NCBI RefSeq assembly: GCF_022825805.1 | Contig: NZ_JAJDWC010000119.1 | Span: 17,250 to 81,249, forward strand | Reading direction: 5' to 3' | DNA from: Phaeobacter sp. | GTDB taxonomy: Bacteria > Pseudomonadota > Alphaproteobacteria > Rhodobacterales > Rhodobacteraceae | DNA length: 64,000 bases | Made by a program: the position numbers and the translations under genes | Notes under the pieces: model-generated | Told to the model about the DNA's origin: nothing | What the model saw: the letters and a program-made list of their open reading frames with translations, nothing else | Databases searched by the model: none | Part shown: positions 55,151 through 64,000 of the stretch, piece after piece | How positions within the stretch are numbered: position 1 is the stretch's first letter | How the letters are laid out: each line of letters opens with the position of its first letter

Positions 55151-55995
55151 CAGGTGTCCCCTCCGATTACGGCTTGTTCAATCATGGGGCCGCCGCTTTT
55201 GTATTTTCCCAGATCTTCGACAATGTTCTCGATGGCGCGTGTGGCCAGCAGGATGAAACACAGGGGCATGGTCAGCAGGAACCACCAACGCATGATGTCA
55301 TCCGTGCCCAACACGATAGCGAAATTGTCGTAGGTGTTGACGGTCACGCGTGCCGTTGTGGTCACCAAAATAATGCAGAACAGCAGCCACAGGATGTTGT
55401 CGAGCGTCAGCCAAAACAGCTGCCCCGTCCGTCCTAGGCTGGTGCGAAACTCCGAAAAGCTGAGATGGGTGCGCAAGCGGATGTTAAAGGTGCAGCCATA
55501 CCAAGCCATGATCATGAACAGCAGCGGCGGGATGGTGGTCGACCAAGGCGCCTGGATCGAGAAACCAAAGCGCTGGATCACGCCGACGAAGATGATCACC
55601 GCCATCACGATGTAGCAATAGACCACAATTGTACGTTCGGGTGAGCGTTCCAGCAGGATCAACAGAACCGGGACAAAGACCACCAGCAGCCGAAGGTTAT
55701 CCCCAAGCAGTGCTGTCAGCGTTTCAGACACCGGGTCCAGAAAAGCAGCCGCCAGCCCCAACGCCAACATCGCCGCGATGATAGGATGTGTGAACCGTGT
55801 CGCGGAATATCCCAGCCGTGCCTCCAACCCTTCGGCCAGTCTTTCGCGATAGTAAAACACAATGGCACCAACCAACGTCAGCGGCCCAAAAACCAGCCAG
55901 GCCGCGTCCGAGCGATAGGCCTTAACGACTTTGAAATTGATATCCCCAGTCACCGTGGCCATCACGATGGTGGACATATCCGCCCAGATAGACAT
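55150..55995 (-). CDS. TRAP transporter small permease (DctQ), extended
   Basis: A 281-residue membrane protein, longer than the usual ~170-residue DctQ. An extra N-terminal block (~1-110) with several helices precedes the core. The core has FMIMAWYGCTFNIRLRTHLSFSEF-type sequence typical of DctQ, followed by helices around WLTLDNILWLLFCIILVTTTA. It lies between the binding-protein gene (126 bp upstream) and the large permease. Such long small subunits occur in some roseobacter TRAP systems. The start could also be ATG 55977. Confidence 0.8.
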   Translation of the reverse strand: MSIWADMSTIVMATVTGDINFKVVKAYRSDAAWLVFGPLTLVGAIVFYYRERLAEGLEARLGYSATRFTHPIIAAMLALGLAAAFLDPVSETLTALLGDNLRLLVVFVPVLLILLERSPERTIVVYCYIVMAVIIFVGVIQRFGFSIQAPWSTTIPPLLFMIMAWYGCTFNIRLRTHLSFSEFRTSLGRTGQLFWLTLDNILWLLFCIILVTTTARVTVNTYDNFAIVLGTDDIMRWWFLLTMPLCFILLATRAIENIVEDLGKYKSGGPMIEQAVIGGDT

Positions 55996-56121
55996 CCGGC
56001 GCCCCTCCCCTGTTCAAATGTAATCGCTGTTCAAAAGCAATTTCGCCGCCAAGCAGCGCCTGTGCGCGCGCAAATGAGCCGGCCCCAATGGCGGGACCAG
56101 CTCTGATAGCTTAGCGGTGGA

Positions 56122-57354
56122 TTATGCTTTCCACCAACGGCGCGGTTCGACGTTTTCTGGCAACGTGTCTTCGGGGATGGTGCGCACCTCGTCGTAGATC
56201 TCCTGGTAGGTGTCCAGGCCACCGGCCCATCCGTTGATCCGTTCGCGCCATTCCTCCCACAGCTGTGGCTGGAATTCGGGCGAACACATCTCTTCGGCCT
56301 TGCGCAGCTCTTCTTTGGACAAGAACGCGTTGCGCACGTTGTTTTGGGCAAAGATCGTGCCAGGGAGTTGCGGGTCGGAGGCACCGACTGTTTTGACCAA
56401 CGCCGCCTCGTTGGCCGCCTGCACATGGGTCTGCGCCCAGTAGGCGGATTCCATCACCGCGTCCTGCAGATCACCGCCAAGACCATCAAACACTTCGGCA
56501 GACATGGCCGTGTGCTCGGTGCCGCAGAAGAAGTTCAGATACACAGACTGCGACACAACTGGGGACATATTCGCGTAGGCCACAGCGGAGGCCCAGGTTT
56601 CAGCACCGTCAATCAAACCCTGTTTCAGGCCATCCAGCGTTTCTTCCCAAGCCACAGGAACCGGATTGAGATTCAACGCCTGCATCGCAATGCGACCAAG
56701 CTGCGTGCCAGTGACGCGGTTCTTTGTGCCAAAGAGCTGTTCAATGCTGGTGACGGTGGGTTTGTCCTGCCACGCCAGACCCAACTGAATGCCGCGCAGT
56801 TCAGCATGGCTGAAGAGGAATTTCAGACCATGGCGCCGCTCGTACGGTTCGCGCAACAACGCCTGCGATTTGGGCGAATAAAGGAAATGATACTGATCCG
56901 CGCGATTGCGGAACATGTAGGCATAGTCCAACACGTTCAGATAAGGCGCGCCACCCGCGGAGTTCTGCGTCGACGCCGCATAGATGTCGACGATCCCCTG
57001 CTGCGTTTTCTCCACGCAGGATACCTGCCCACAGATCTGGTTGTTGCCGATGAATTCAACACGGATCTCGCCATCGGTGCGGCTTTCGAGATCTCGCGCA
57101 AACTCCAACGCACCCGCCCGCTCAATAAGAAGGTTCTGCGGATTAAAACCCGCCGCGCCAAATTTCAACGTGTGTCGCGCTGGTTTGGCAAAGCGCTTTT
57201 CATAGGTTGATTCCGCTGCATTCGCCAGGTTGCCCAGGCTCATCGCCCCGCCGAACGAGCCAGCGGCCAGCAAGGTCGAGCTCAACCCGTACTGCCCCGC
57301 GACCCTGAACAGGTCGCGCCGTGACAGGTGGCTTAGCTTATTTCCAATACGCAT
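56122..57354 (-). CDS. TRAP substrate-binding protein (DctP), Tat-type signal
   Basis: A 410-residue protein. The N-terminus has a twin-arginine motif, SRRDLFRVAG, and a hydrophobic stretch ending ANAAES, indicating Tat export. The fold follows DctP: GGAPYLNVLDYAYMFRNRADQYHF, later MQALNLNPVPVAWEETLDGLKQGLIDGAE and EHTAMSAEVFDGL. The ligand is not predictable; the GMC oxidoreductase opposite suggests an alcohol or polyol-like substrate, as inference. It is the first gene of the leftward unit. Confidence 0.9.
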   Translation of the reverse strand: MRIGNKLSHLSRRDLFRVAGQYGLSSTLLAAGSFGGAMSLGNLANAAESTYEKRFAKPARHTLKFGAAGFNPQNLLIERAGALEFARDLESRTDGEIRVEFIGNNQICGQVSCVEKTQQGIVDIYAASTQNSAGGAPYLNVLDYAYMFRNRADQYHFLYSPKSQALLREPYERRHGLKFLFSHAELRGIQLGLAWQDKPTVTSIEQLFGTKNRVTGTQLGRIAMQALNLNPVPVAWEETLDGLKQGLIDGAETWASAVAYANMSPVVSQSVYLNFFCGTEHTAMSAEVFDGLGGDLQDAVMESAYWAQTHVQAANEAALVKTVGASDPQLPGTIFAQNNVRNAFLSKEELRKAEEMCSPEFQPQLWEEWRERINGWAGGLDTYQEIYDEVRTIPEDTLPENVEPRRWWKA

Positions 57355-57370
57355 AGTTCCCCTCCCTACT

Positions 57371-57397
57371 TAATAATTATTGAGACTTGTAGTCTCA
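57371..57397. promoter_or_regulatory. Two palindromes between divergent dctP and GMC genes
   Basis: AATAATTATT is a perfect 10-bp palindrome (57372-57381). TGAGACTTGTAGTCTCA (57381-57397) has perfect 7-bp arms around TGT. They lie 17-43 bp upstream of dctP, in the shared promoter region. They are candidate operators for the IclR protein encoded in the same operon. Confidence 0.6.
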
Positions 57398-57474
57398 TTT
57401 TTAGTCATCTAGAGATGATTGAGGCAAGGCAATTCTGCGGAGCGCCCAAAACCAAACCGCCTAAGGATCCGACT

Positions 57475-59088
57475 ATGTCCCCAAAAACAGCTGATTTTTT
57501 GATCATTGGCGCAGGATCCGCTGGGTGCGTTCTGGCCAATAGGTTGAGCGAAAACCCCGCGAATCGGGTGTTGCTGCTCGAAGCGGGTGGTCGCGACCTC
57601 AACCCATGGATCCACGTGCCGGTGGGGTACTTCAAAACGCTGCATAACCCCGCCACCGACTGGCGCTATCGCTCGGAACCTGACCCGGGATTGAACAACC
57701 GCTCGTTGGATTGGCCGCGGGGCAAAACGCTCGGCGGCTCGTCCTCGATCAATGGTCTGCTCTACGTGCGGGGACAGAAAGAAGACTATGATCGTTGGGC
57801 CCAAAAGGGAAATCGCGGCTGGTCCTATGACGATGTGCTGCCCCTGTTCAAAAGATCCGAAGCCCATGAGAATGGCGCTGATGACTACCACGGTGGCGAC
57901 GGCGGTCTGGCGGTGTCGCTGATCCGCGCCAAGAGCAAAATCTCAGAGGCCTTTTTGGATGCGGCCGTCGAAATGGGGGTTCCTCGCACCGAGGACTACA
58001 ACGGGGCTGACCAGGAAGGTGCTGGGTATTTTCATCAGACTGCCAAAGGTGGCTTTCGCTGCTCGGCCGCACGGGCGTTTCTCAATCCTGCGAAGAAGCG
58101 GCCAAATCTCGAAATCCTCACCCATGCCCATACCGAAGCGCTGCTCTTCGATGCAAACGATCCCAAACGCGTCATAGGTGTGCGGTATACCCGAAACGGC
58201 CAAAGCCATGAAGTTCACCTAAACCCCGGTGGTGAGGTCATTTTATCCGCCGGTGCCATCGGATCACCACAGATCCTCGAACTGTCCGGCATCGGACGCG
58301 GAGATGTGCTGCAAAAGGCCGGGGTTCCACTGCACCATGAATTGCCTGGGGTCGGCGAATGTCTGCAGGATCATTTACAGATCCGCCTGGTCTATGAAGT
58401 AAATACCGAAACACTGAATGACGCCATCAACCGGTTTTGGCCGCGGATGGGCATTGGCCTGAACTATGTCCTGTTTCGCAAGGGCCCTATGAGCCTGGGC
58501 GCCAGCCAAGTCTGCATTTTTGCCAAGTCAATGGACGGTCTCGAAACGCCCGACATTCAGTTTCACTTCCAACCCCTCAGCGCGGACACACCGGGTATTG
58601 AAATGCACCCGTTTTCGGGCATCACCTCCTCCGTATGTCAGCTGCGCCCTGAAAGCCGAGGCCACATCCATATCGCCTCGCCAAAGGCCGTAGATTACCC
58701 CAAGATCGTACCGAATTACCTCTCCGCGACGGCGGATCAGCTCTGCGCGATCAGGGCCGTGAAATTCGCGCGCGCCATGACGCACACGAAGGCGCTATCA
58801 CCCTTTATCCTGCGCGAACATATACCCGCCAACGATCCGCAAACAGATGATGAAATTCTGGATTGCGCCCGCAATATCAGCCAAACGATTTACCACCCGA
58901 CCAGCACCTGCCGGATGGGCGCAGATGACTTGGCCGTGGTGGATGACCGGCTGCGGGTGCATGGCCTGCGCGGGGTGCGTGTTGCGGATGCGTCGATCAT
59001 GCCAGATATTGTGTCGGGCAATACAAATGCGCCGACCATCATGATTGGGGAAAAAGCTGCGGATATGATCCTGGAAGATCGCCGTTGA
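57475..59088 (+). CDS. GMC-family FAD-dependent alcohol/choline dehydrogenase
   Basis: A 537-residue GMC oxidoreductase. [19 protein letters not shown] is the FAD-binding start. [23 protein letters not shown] is GMC signature 1, and [22 protein letters not shown] signature 2. The C-terminal active-site region HPTSTCRMG...[30 protein letters not shown] gives the His/Asn pair. It is betA-like in sequence, but no betB or betI is adjacent. The TRAP unit opposite may deliver its substrate. The start ATG 57475 has AAGGA upstream. Confidence 0.9.
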   Translation: MSPKTADFLIIGAGSAGCVLANRLSENPANRVLLLEAGGRDLNPWIHVPVGYFKTLHNPATDWRYRSEPDPGLNNRSLDWPRGKTLGGSSSINGLLYVRGQKEDYDRWAQKGNRGWSYDDVLPLFKRSEAHENGADDYHGGDGGLAVSLIRAKSKISEAFLDAAVEMGVPRTEDYNGADQEGAGYFHQTAKGGFRCSAARAFLNPAKKRPNLEILTHAHTEALLFDANDPKRVIGVRYTRNGQSHEVHLNPGGEVILSAGAIGSPQILELSGIGRGDVLQKAGVPLHHELPGVGECLQDHLQIRLVYEVNTETLNDAINRFWPRMGIGLNYVLFRKGPMSLGASQVCIFAKSMDGLETPDIQFHFQPLSADTPGIEMHPFSGITSSVCQLRPESRGHIHIASPKAVDYPKIVPNYLSATADQLCAIRAVKFARAMTHTKALSPFILREHIPANDPQTDDEILDCARNISQTIYHPTSTCRMGADDLAVVDDRLRVHGLRGVRVADASIMPDIVSGNTNAPTIMIGEKAADMILEDRR

Positions 59089-59353
59089 GGCAGCTGTTTC
59101 AGTCATCCCACTTAGGACTGCCAGAGCCTTGCCGTGATCTCGTTTTGCGCTTTCCCTAACATGGATACATCCGGTGCAAAACACAGCCCCGCCGCGCTGA
59201 GGCAAAGATCGAATTTCCGCGATCTTTCAACTATCTAACGGTCACCTAAATGACCCAAAAGATACCCCGGCAGCGGCTTGAGACAACGGGCCGGATCTGC
59301 GAATGTGGAGGCGTCACGAGATGACCTTCAGACCGACTGTGACACCCACACCT
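59089..59353 (+). other. Intergenic stretch before an orphan terminator
   Basis: 265 bp after the GMC stop with no convincing protein frame. It ends at a strong plus-strand terminator (59354-59388). It may be a long 3' UTR or hold a small RNA. Confidence 0.35.
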
Positions 59354-59388
59354 GAGGCGACTGACACATTGTGTTGGTCGCCTCTTTT
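59354..59388 (+). terminator. Strong plus-strand hairpin terminator
   Basis: GAGGCGAC and GTCGCCTC form an 8-bp stem with further pairing inside the loop (ACACA/TGTGT), followed by TTTTC. It lies 265 bp after the GMC gene. Confidence 0.75.
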
Positions 59389-59421
59389 CTGTGGTGCAGC
59401 GACTTGGGCTGGCTCAGCCCA

Positions 59422-60905
59422 TCAGCCGACAAAAGCAGTGATCAGCACGAAAATCACCCCCGACAGCAGCGCAGCAGATGGGACCGTCACGATCCAGGCG
59501 GCAATAATCGTCATGAAATGCGACCGGCGCACCAGCTTGCGGCGGCGGCGCTCTTCGGGGCCGTAAACCAACCGATCCGGCACCGACTGGCGCGCCTTCT
59601 TGAGCCGCCGTTCCGCATCCCACTCCCGGAAGAAGCCGACGCCGAACACCGCCCCCACCGCAATGTGGGTGGAGCTGACCGGCAGGCCCAACCAGCTGGC
59701 CACAATAACGGTGATCGCCGCCGCCAAAGCCACGCAATAGGCGCGCATCGGGTTCAGTTTGGTGATCTTGCTGCCCACCATCCGGATCAGCTTTGGCCCA
59801 AAGAGGAACAGCCCAAAGGAAATCCCAAAGGCGCCGATCACCATCACCCAGGTCGGAATGCTGATGGCGTCAGTGAAATTGCCGGACTCCAGCGATTGCA
59901 CAATGGCAGCTAGCGGCCCAACCGCATTGGCGACGTCATTGGCACCATGCGCAAAGCTGAGCAATGCAGCCGATACGACCAGCGGAATGCCAAACAGCAC
60001 TTTCAACGATTTGTTGCGGTTTTCCAGCCCTTCGGACTGTTTGCGGATCAGCGGAATGGTCACCAGCCAGATCAGCCCTCCGATCACAACACCAATCAAC
60101 AGCGCGGTTGGCAAGTCAATTTTGATGATTTTTTTCAGACCTTTCAGCGCCAGATAAGACGCAAAAGCCCCCGCCATGATGCCCACAAGAACTGGCACCC
60201 ATTTGCGCGCGGCCGCAATTTTATCGTCTTGATAAATGATGCGCGTTTTGATGAAGGCCAGGAACAGCGCCGCAATCAGCCCGCCCAGCACTGGGGAAAT
60301 CACCCAGCTGGCTGCGATCTTGCCCATGGTGCCCCAGCTGACCGCGGCCAGACCCGCAGATGCAATGCCCGCGCCCATCACGCCCCCGACGACGGAATGG
60401 GTGGTCGACACCGGCGCGCCGACCCAAGTGGCCAGGTTGACCCACAGCGCAGCAGACAATAGCGCCGCCATCATCGCCCACATAAACGTCTGTGCGTCCC
60501 CCATGCTTTCGGGCGCGATAATGCCCTTTGCGATGGTGGAGACCACATCGCCACCCACAATCAGTGCACCTGCGCTTTCGAAGACGACGGCAATGGCAAT
60601 GGCGCCGCCCATCGACAGCGCATTGGCGCCCACCGCTGGTCCCATGTTGTTTGCGACGTCATTGGCCCCAATATTGAGCGCCATATAGGCTCCCAAACAG
60701 GCCGCAATCACCACAACAAGACTGTTGCTGGTTTCCCCAAAAACAGCGATGCGACGAGCCCCGCCACAACGATGAACACCAGGGCAATGCCCGGACCCGC
60801 CATCGGTCGTGCGACGAAGTTGGTTGCTTTTTCCAGGTTGGAAAACCGCGCGAGATCGCGGTCAAGCGTTTCGAGGTGACGCGCATCACCGTTTTGATCA
60901 GACAT
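59422..60905 (-). pseudogene. pit: PiT-family phosphate transporter gene with -1 frame change
   Basis: The start at ATG 60905 gives a PiT N-terminus (SNLEKATNFVARPMAGPGI, VFIVVAGLVASLFLG) that then reads KPATVLLW and stops. The minus-one frame continues with ETSNSLVVVIAACLGAYM, ALNIGANDVANNMGPAVGA and the rest of a ~430-residue permease. That part holds the second signature SFAHGANDVANAVGPLAA and the motifs PVSTTHSVVGG and PVSSTHIAVGAVFG. The switch is at T5G4 (60743-60735). It would be a normal ~495-residue transporter if the frames were joined. A one-base deletion, a sequencing error or programmed -1 frameshifting are all possible; a GTG at 60714 could start the long part alone. Confidence 0.85.
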
Positions 60906-60912
60906 AAAGTGG

Positions 60913-60988
60913 CCCCAATTTGTTTGGGGCGCTGTTTTCAAAAAAGAGAGGCGAGAGCAAGCCGGATGGGCGTTTTTCTTGAAAACAG
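60913..60988 (-). promoter_or_regulatory. Hairpin leader of the pit gene
   Basis: Directly upstream of the pit ATG lie CCCCAA/TTGGGG (60913-60929) and a perfect 10-bp inverted repeat, CTGTTTTCAA/TTGAAAACAG (60932-60941, 60979-60988) with a 37-bp loop. The inner hairpin ends 8 bp before the start codon and no clear ribosome site is seen, so translational control is possible. The rest of the gap to 61230 shows nothing. Confidence 0.45.
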
Positions 60989-61230
60989 CCGTAAGGTGGC
61001 GGCGGCTGTAACGGACATCTCACGACGCTGGGTAGCGGCAGATCAAGCCACGGAAAGGCTTGCAAGCGCAGATGTTGGTTGCGCAATGCTACCCAGATCA
61101 CGCCAATCTATGCAGGGGGCCGCTGTCGATGAGCGTTGCAAATGTCAGCCTTTTGCTTCTGGCCACCTACTGCGCTGCAACTGCGTTGTCTGTCGACATG
61201 TCAATGTTGTGGTGTCAGATCCAGGGGGAT

Positions 61231-63201
61231 TTAGAAATCCTCCCACAGCGCGGCAGCGGCGGAAGAGGACCCACCAACGGCCCTCTCTGCGCCGATGGCA
61301 ACGGGCCGGTGTGGTGATGCTGCGGGCTCTACAGTCTCTGGCGCCGTGGAGGATGATGCAGCCAGCGCGCTGCCCGGTGCAACGCCTGAAGTCTGCGGCT
61401 CTAGCACCGCGGTAAGTGCGCTCGGTGCGCCGCGAACGGGCCGGTTTCCAGCGACACGCCCACCCCGAAAACCACCCACCAGCTCGGTCAGCGCTCTCGC
61501 ATCCGAATTCAGCAAATCCCCCGCAGCGGTGACTTCTTCCACCATGGCGGCGTTCTGCTGGGTCACCTGATCCAACTGCGTCATACCGGCGCTGATTTCG
61601 TTCAGACCGGTGGCCTGCTCTGCCGCGCCTTCGGCAATTTCAGATACCAGCTGCGAAATATGCCCAACCTTGGAGTTGATGTTTTGCAAGGCTTCGCCCG
61701 CGCGACCAACCAGATCCACTCCACGTTCCACCTGGCCGGAGCTGTCTTCGATCAGAGTTTTGATTTCCATGGCGGCACCGGACGCCCGCTGGGCCAGCGC
61801 GCGAACCTCGCTTGCGACCACGGCAAAACCGCGCCCCGCCTCTCCGGCGCGGGCCGCTTCGACACCGGCGTTCAGCGCCAGCAGGTTGGTCTGGAACGCG
61901 ATGTCGTCGATCACAGAGATGATCTGCGAAATCTTGTTCGAGGATTCTTCAATTTCCGCCATGGCCCCCACAGCGTCTTGCACCACCGCGTCGCTGGCTT
62001 CCGCTTCGGTTCGGGCGGTCTCCATGGTGCTCTCAACGCTTTTCGCCCCGGCGGCCGCGGATTTGACCGACTGGGCCAATTCATCCAGTGCTGCGGCGGA
62101 TTGTTCAAGCGTGGCGGCCTGACTTTCGGTGCGATGTGCCAGATCGCTGCTTGCCTGGCTGATCTCGGCAGCGCCACTCCGGATGGATCCCGATGAGTCC
62201 ACCACTGACGAGATTGTTTCAGACATCCTGTGTGACAACGCGTTGAAATCAAGGCGGAGTTTTTCATACTTTTCCGCAAACGGCTCTGGCAGGGTGGTAT
62301 CAAGATCCCCAGCCGCAAGGCTGTGCAGGGCCGCTCCGAGGTTTGTAACGACAGTGCAGGCCTGCGCATCTTCCTCTTTGCGGCGTTGCAGGTCCGCGGC
62401 CGATTTTGCCTCAACCGCTTGACGCAGCTCATCAATGGACCGGGCCAATGCACCAATTTCATCGGTTCGGTTGTCGACCCCCAGTTCACCCAGGGCCTCC
62501 CCTCGGCTCATCTGTTGAACGTTTTGGCGCAGACTGGCAAGCGGTCGGGTGATCGAACGCGCAGTCAACCAAGCTGTGGCTGCCGCAAGGATCAGCGCGG
62601 CAAGCACGCCATAGAGTGACAGGCTGGAAAACTGTTTGACCGTGCTGGACACAACAGCGCCGGTCTCCAGACTGCGGGCCTCCTGCAGATTGATGAAGGC
62701 ATTGATGGCGTCCAGCCAGGCAGAAAACTCTGCGGATGTCGCATAAATCAGGATGTTCAGGGCCCGGTCGCGTTCACCAGCGAGCATCAGCTGCACAATG
62801 TCGTCGACCTGCGGGATCACTCGGGCCTGGATTTCGCTGATCTGATCGTGCAGCGCGACCTCTTCTTCGGTGGAGAGCGCCTGATCAGACAACAGAGCGG
62901 ACAGCTGGGTCTCATTCTCTGCGTAAGCGGCTGCCAGCTGTTCGATCAGAGCAATTTGTCCAGCCCTGTCATCATCGCTTTGCAGCAAGACCACATCGCG
63001 CACCGCAACAGCGCGATCATGCACGCTGCCGCGATAATTGATGGCGTGCCGCTTCTTGACGGAATGGACCTCATTGATCTTGGCAAGGTTATCGCGGGTC
63101 TGCGTGATGACCGTGATCGATGCCGCCGTCATGATGACCATGAGCAGGATCAAAAATCCAAATCCCAGCCCAAGGCGCGCGCCAACATTCAGCCTTTTCA
63201 T
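61231..63201 (-). CDS. Methyl-accepting chemotaxis protein
   Basis: A 656-residue receptor. Membrane helix one is at ~10-32 (LGFGFLILLMVIMTAASITVI). A periplasmic four-helix sensor follows (~33-185), then helix two (LYGVLAALILAAATAWLTA, ~190-208), and a HAMP domain continuing RSITRPLASLRQNVQQMSRGE. The signalling tip IDDIAFQTNLLALNAGVEAARAGEAGRGFAVVA is in the second half. The C-terminal tail is Ala/Pro/Ser-rich and ends LWEDF, resembling the WxxF tether that recruits CheR. Start ATG 63201. No che genes are adjacent. The ligand is unknown. Confidence 0.93.
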   Translation of the reverse strand: MKRLNVGARLGLGFGFLILLMVIMTAASITVITQTRDNLAKINEVHSVKKRHAINYRGSVHDRAVAVRDVVLLQSDDDRAGQIALIEQLAAAYAENETQLSALLSDQALSTEEEVALHDQISEIQARVIPQVDDIVQLMLAGERDRALNILIYATSAEFSAWLDAINAFINLQEARSLETGAVVSSTVKQFSSLSLYGVLAALILAAATAWLTARSITRPLASLRQNVQQMSRGEALGELGVDNRTDEIGALARSIDELRQAVEAKSAADLQRRKEEDAQACTVVTNLGAALHSLAAGDLDTTLPEPFAEKYEKLRLDFNALSHRMSETISSVVDSSGSIRSGAAEISQASSDLAHRTESQAATLEQSAAALDELAQSVKSAAAGAKSVESTMETARTEAEASDAVVQDAVGAMAEIEESSNKISQIISVIDDIAFQTNLLALNAGVEAARAGEAGRGFAVVASEVRALAQRASGAAMEIKTLIEDSSGQVERGVDLVGRAGEALQNINSKVGHISQLVSEIAEGAAEQATGLNEISAGMTQLDQVTQQNAAMVEEVTAAGDLLNSDARALTELVGGFRGGRVAGNRPVRGAPSALTAVLEPQTSGVAPGSALAASSSTAPETVEPAASPHRPVAIGAERAVGGSSSAAAALWEDF

Positions 63202-63306
63202 GGCATCCCTCACCAATACATCATAAAACTGTTGCGCCGAGGGTAGCGCGCTTCGCCTAACAACAGGTTTAAATCCGCCAGCCCGTAACAAGACGCAGTC
63301 ACATCT

Positions 63307-63340
63307 GGGGAAGAGGAAGCCATCCAGGACGGCTTCCCCA
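63307..63340 (-). terminator. Hairpin after the anchor pseudogene
   Basis: GGAAGCC and GGCTTCC pair around nine bases, with an outer GGGGAAG/CTTCCCC option, 26 bp after the anchor-gene stop. The T-tract is weak. Confidence 0.5.
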
Positions 63341-63365
63341 CGATTTGTGGTAGTGATTTTGCGCG

Positions 63366-63885
63366 TCAGGGACGGATGAACCGGTCGTAGCTGCCACCCA
63401 ATTTCAGATCGAGCGTCACAGGATCCGAGGTGCGATTGCGCCAGAACCAGCCGTGATTGCCGGTGAATGCCGCGGTCAATGTTCCAGTTTCCCCGGCCAC
63501 ACCGCGGCCTTTGACGTAGGAAATGCTCTGACCATTGCCATCACCATGGGTGTCATGGTTCAAAACCGATCCATTGGCTGTCCATTCGAAGATCGCAGTC
63601 TCCCCCTCTGTCATGCTGAGTTTCAGCTCGATCCCTTCGCCGGGCTGCAGCACGACGGTCGCCGTATCGCGCCATGTGGGAGCAGGCGCTGGAACGGGCG
63701 CAGGCTGCGTGGGAGCCGCCGTGGTTTGTGCGGGCACAACAGCCGTGGATTCTAGCAGGGCCACAGCCGCCGCGGGCTGATCAAAACGGGCATCTTGGCC
63801 AAGATCTGCGGCAAGATCACTCAGACCCGCTTCAATTGCGTCAAGCCGTGCGGTGATCTGCTCTAGCTGTGAGCTTTCAACAGGT
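63366..63885 (-). pseudogene. Transmembrane anchor protein gene, 5' end lost to an IS element
   Basis: The remaining ~170 codons read ESSQLEQITARLDAIEAGL, a Pro/Ala-rich linker, and a conserved beta domain (TVVLQPGEGIELKLSMTEG, FEWTANGSVLNHDTHGDGNG, FTGNHGWFWRNRT). This C-terminus matches roseobacter proteins annotated as transmembrane anchor proteins, which carry one N-terminal membrane helix that is absent here. Upstream the frame has no start codon and runs into the element end at 63886 and then a TAA. The gene is thus a fragment. A GTG at 63764 could restart only the C-terminal part. Confidence 0.75.
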
Positions 63886-64000
63886 TGTCCATTCGATCCA
63901 GACCGAGTTGGTTGGAGTTACCAAGCACCAACCCTATTCGGAGGGATCGAATGAACATTCACAGCAATGCCAGACTGACACCTTTGGGTCGAGCGCGATT
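63886..64000 (+). mobile_element. IS481-type insertion sequence, left end (partial)
   Basis: The sequence starts with TGTCCATTCGATCCAGACC, a TGT-type terminal end, at the point where the anchor-protein frame loses similarity. It is followed 65 bp later by a transposase start. The other end and the target duplication lie outside the window. Confidence 0.7.
63951..64000 (+). CDS. IS481 family transposase, partial N-terminus
   Basis: ATG 63951 follows GGAGGGATCGA and encodes MNIHSNARLTPLGRAR before the window ends. MNIHxNARLTPxGR is the usual N-terminus of IS481-family (DDE, integrase-core) transposases. Only 16 residues are visible, so the rest cannot be checked. Confidence 0.75.
   Translation, partial: MNIHSNARLTPLGRAR

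Noticed and set aside
1..64000. CRISPR arrays, integron attC sites or rRNA genes
   Set aside because: No regularly spaced repeats or rRNA sequence were found; the tandem repeats present are contiguous and short.

Overview
The window looks like chromosomal DNA of a marine Roseobacter-group alphaproteobacterium (Rhodobacteraceae/Roseobacteraceae). The evidence is a DMSP demethylase operon (dmdA-acuI), a circularly permuted two-piece tmRNA, an RNase E with a large acidic insert, the F1Fo-ATPase zeta inhibitor (DUF1476), DctB/DctD without the GAFTGA loop, a split methionine-synthase locus and a TRAP transporter. Genus and species cannot be fixed from the sequence alone.

Layout. 1-3761: DMSP demethylation operon (DUF2182, DUF1326, dmdA, acuI) read leftwards and divergent from a FadR-type GntR regulator, with a perfect inverted repeat between them. 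3850-4195: permuted ssrA. 4366-11791: complete histidine-utilisation locus, hutI-H-G-U leftwards as a chain of overlapping genes, hutF and hutC rightwards, and a HutC-like operator between them. 12029-17577: NTF2-like protein, chromate-type transporter, SspB, a secreted protein, fumC, DUF4169 and a ribbon-helix-helix protein. 17665-22322: P450 with an alpha/beta-hydrolase-like membrane protein, CcdA, a TusA-like protein and a second NTF2-like protein. 22453-31057: rne, dctD-dctB and purQ-purS-purC. 31366-43113: ATPase zeta subunit, an MprF-like flippase/synthase, a split methionine-synthase cluster (BMT, corrinoid protein, DUF1638) with an inverted radical-SAM gene inside it, sufE, a lipoprotein, rnd, purN-purM and a CAU tRNA.

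43114-53000 is accessory in character. It holds a secreted tail-collar-like protein with a small membrane protein, a CBS-GGDEF diguanylate cyclase, an FG-GAP/RTX exoprotein, a LysR/SDR pair, a reading frame broken by one TAA, and decayed phage-like fragments abutting an iclR gene. 53000-59088 is a TRAP transporter plus GMC oxidoreductase unit with palindromic operators. 59422-64000 holds a PiT phosphate transporter gene broken by a -1 frame change at a T5G4 run, a chemoreceptor, and a membrane-anchor gene whose 5' end has been replaced by an IS481-type element running off the right edge.

Functional links. DmdA makes 5-methyl-THF, which the split methionine synthase could pass on to homocysteine. 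tmRNA adds a degradation tag and SspB delivers tagged proteins to ClpXP. The most interesting points are the possible -1 frameshift in the PiT gene, the DMSP operon carrying DUF2182/DUF1326 under a clear operator, the DctD without GAFTGA, the SDR with an altered catalytic triad, and the gene decay near the right edge.
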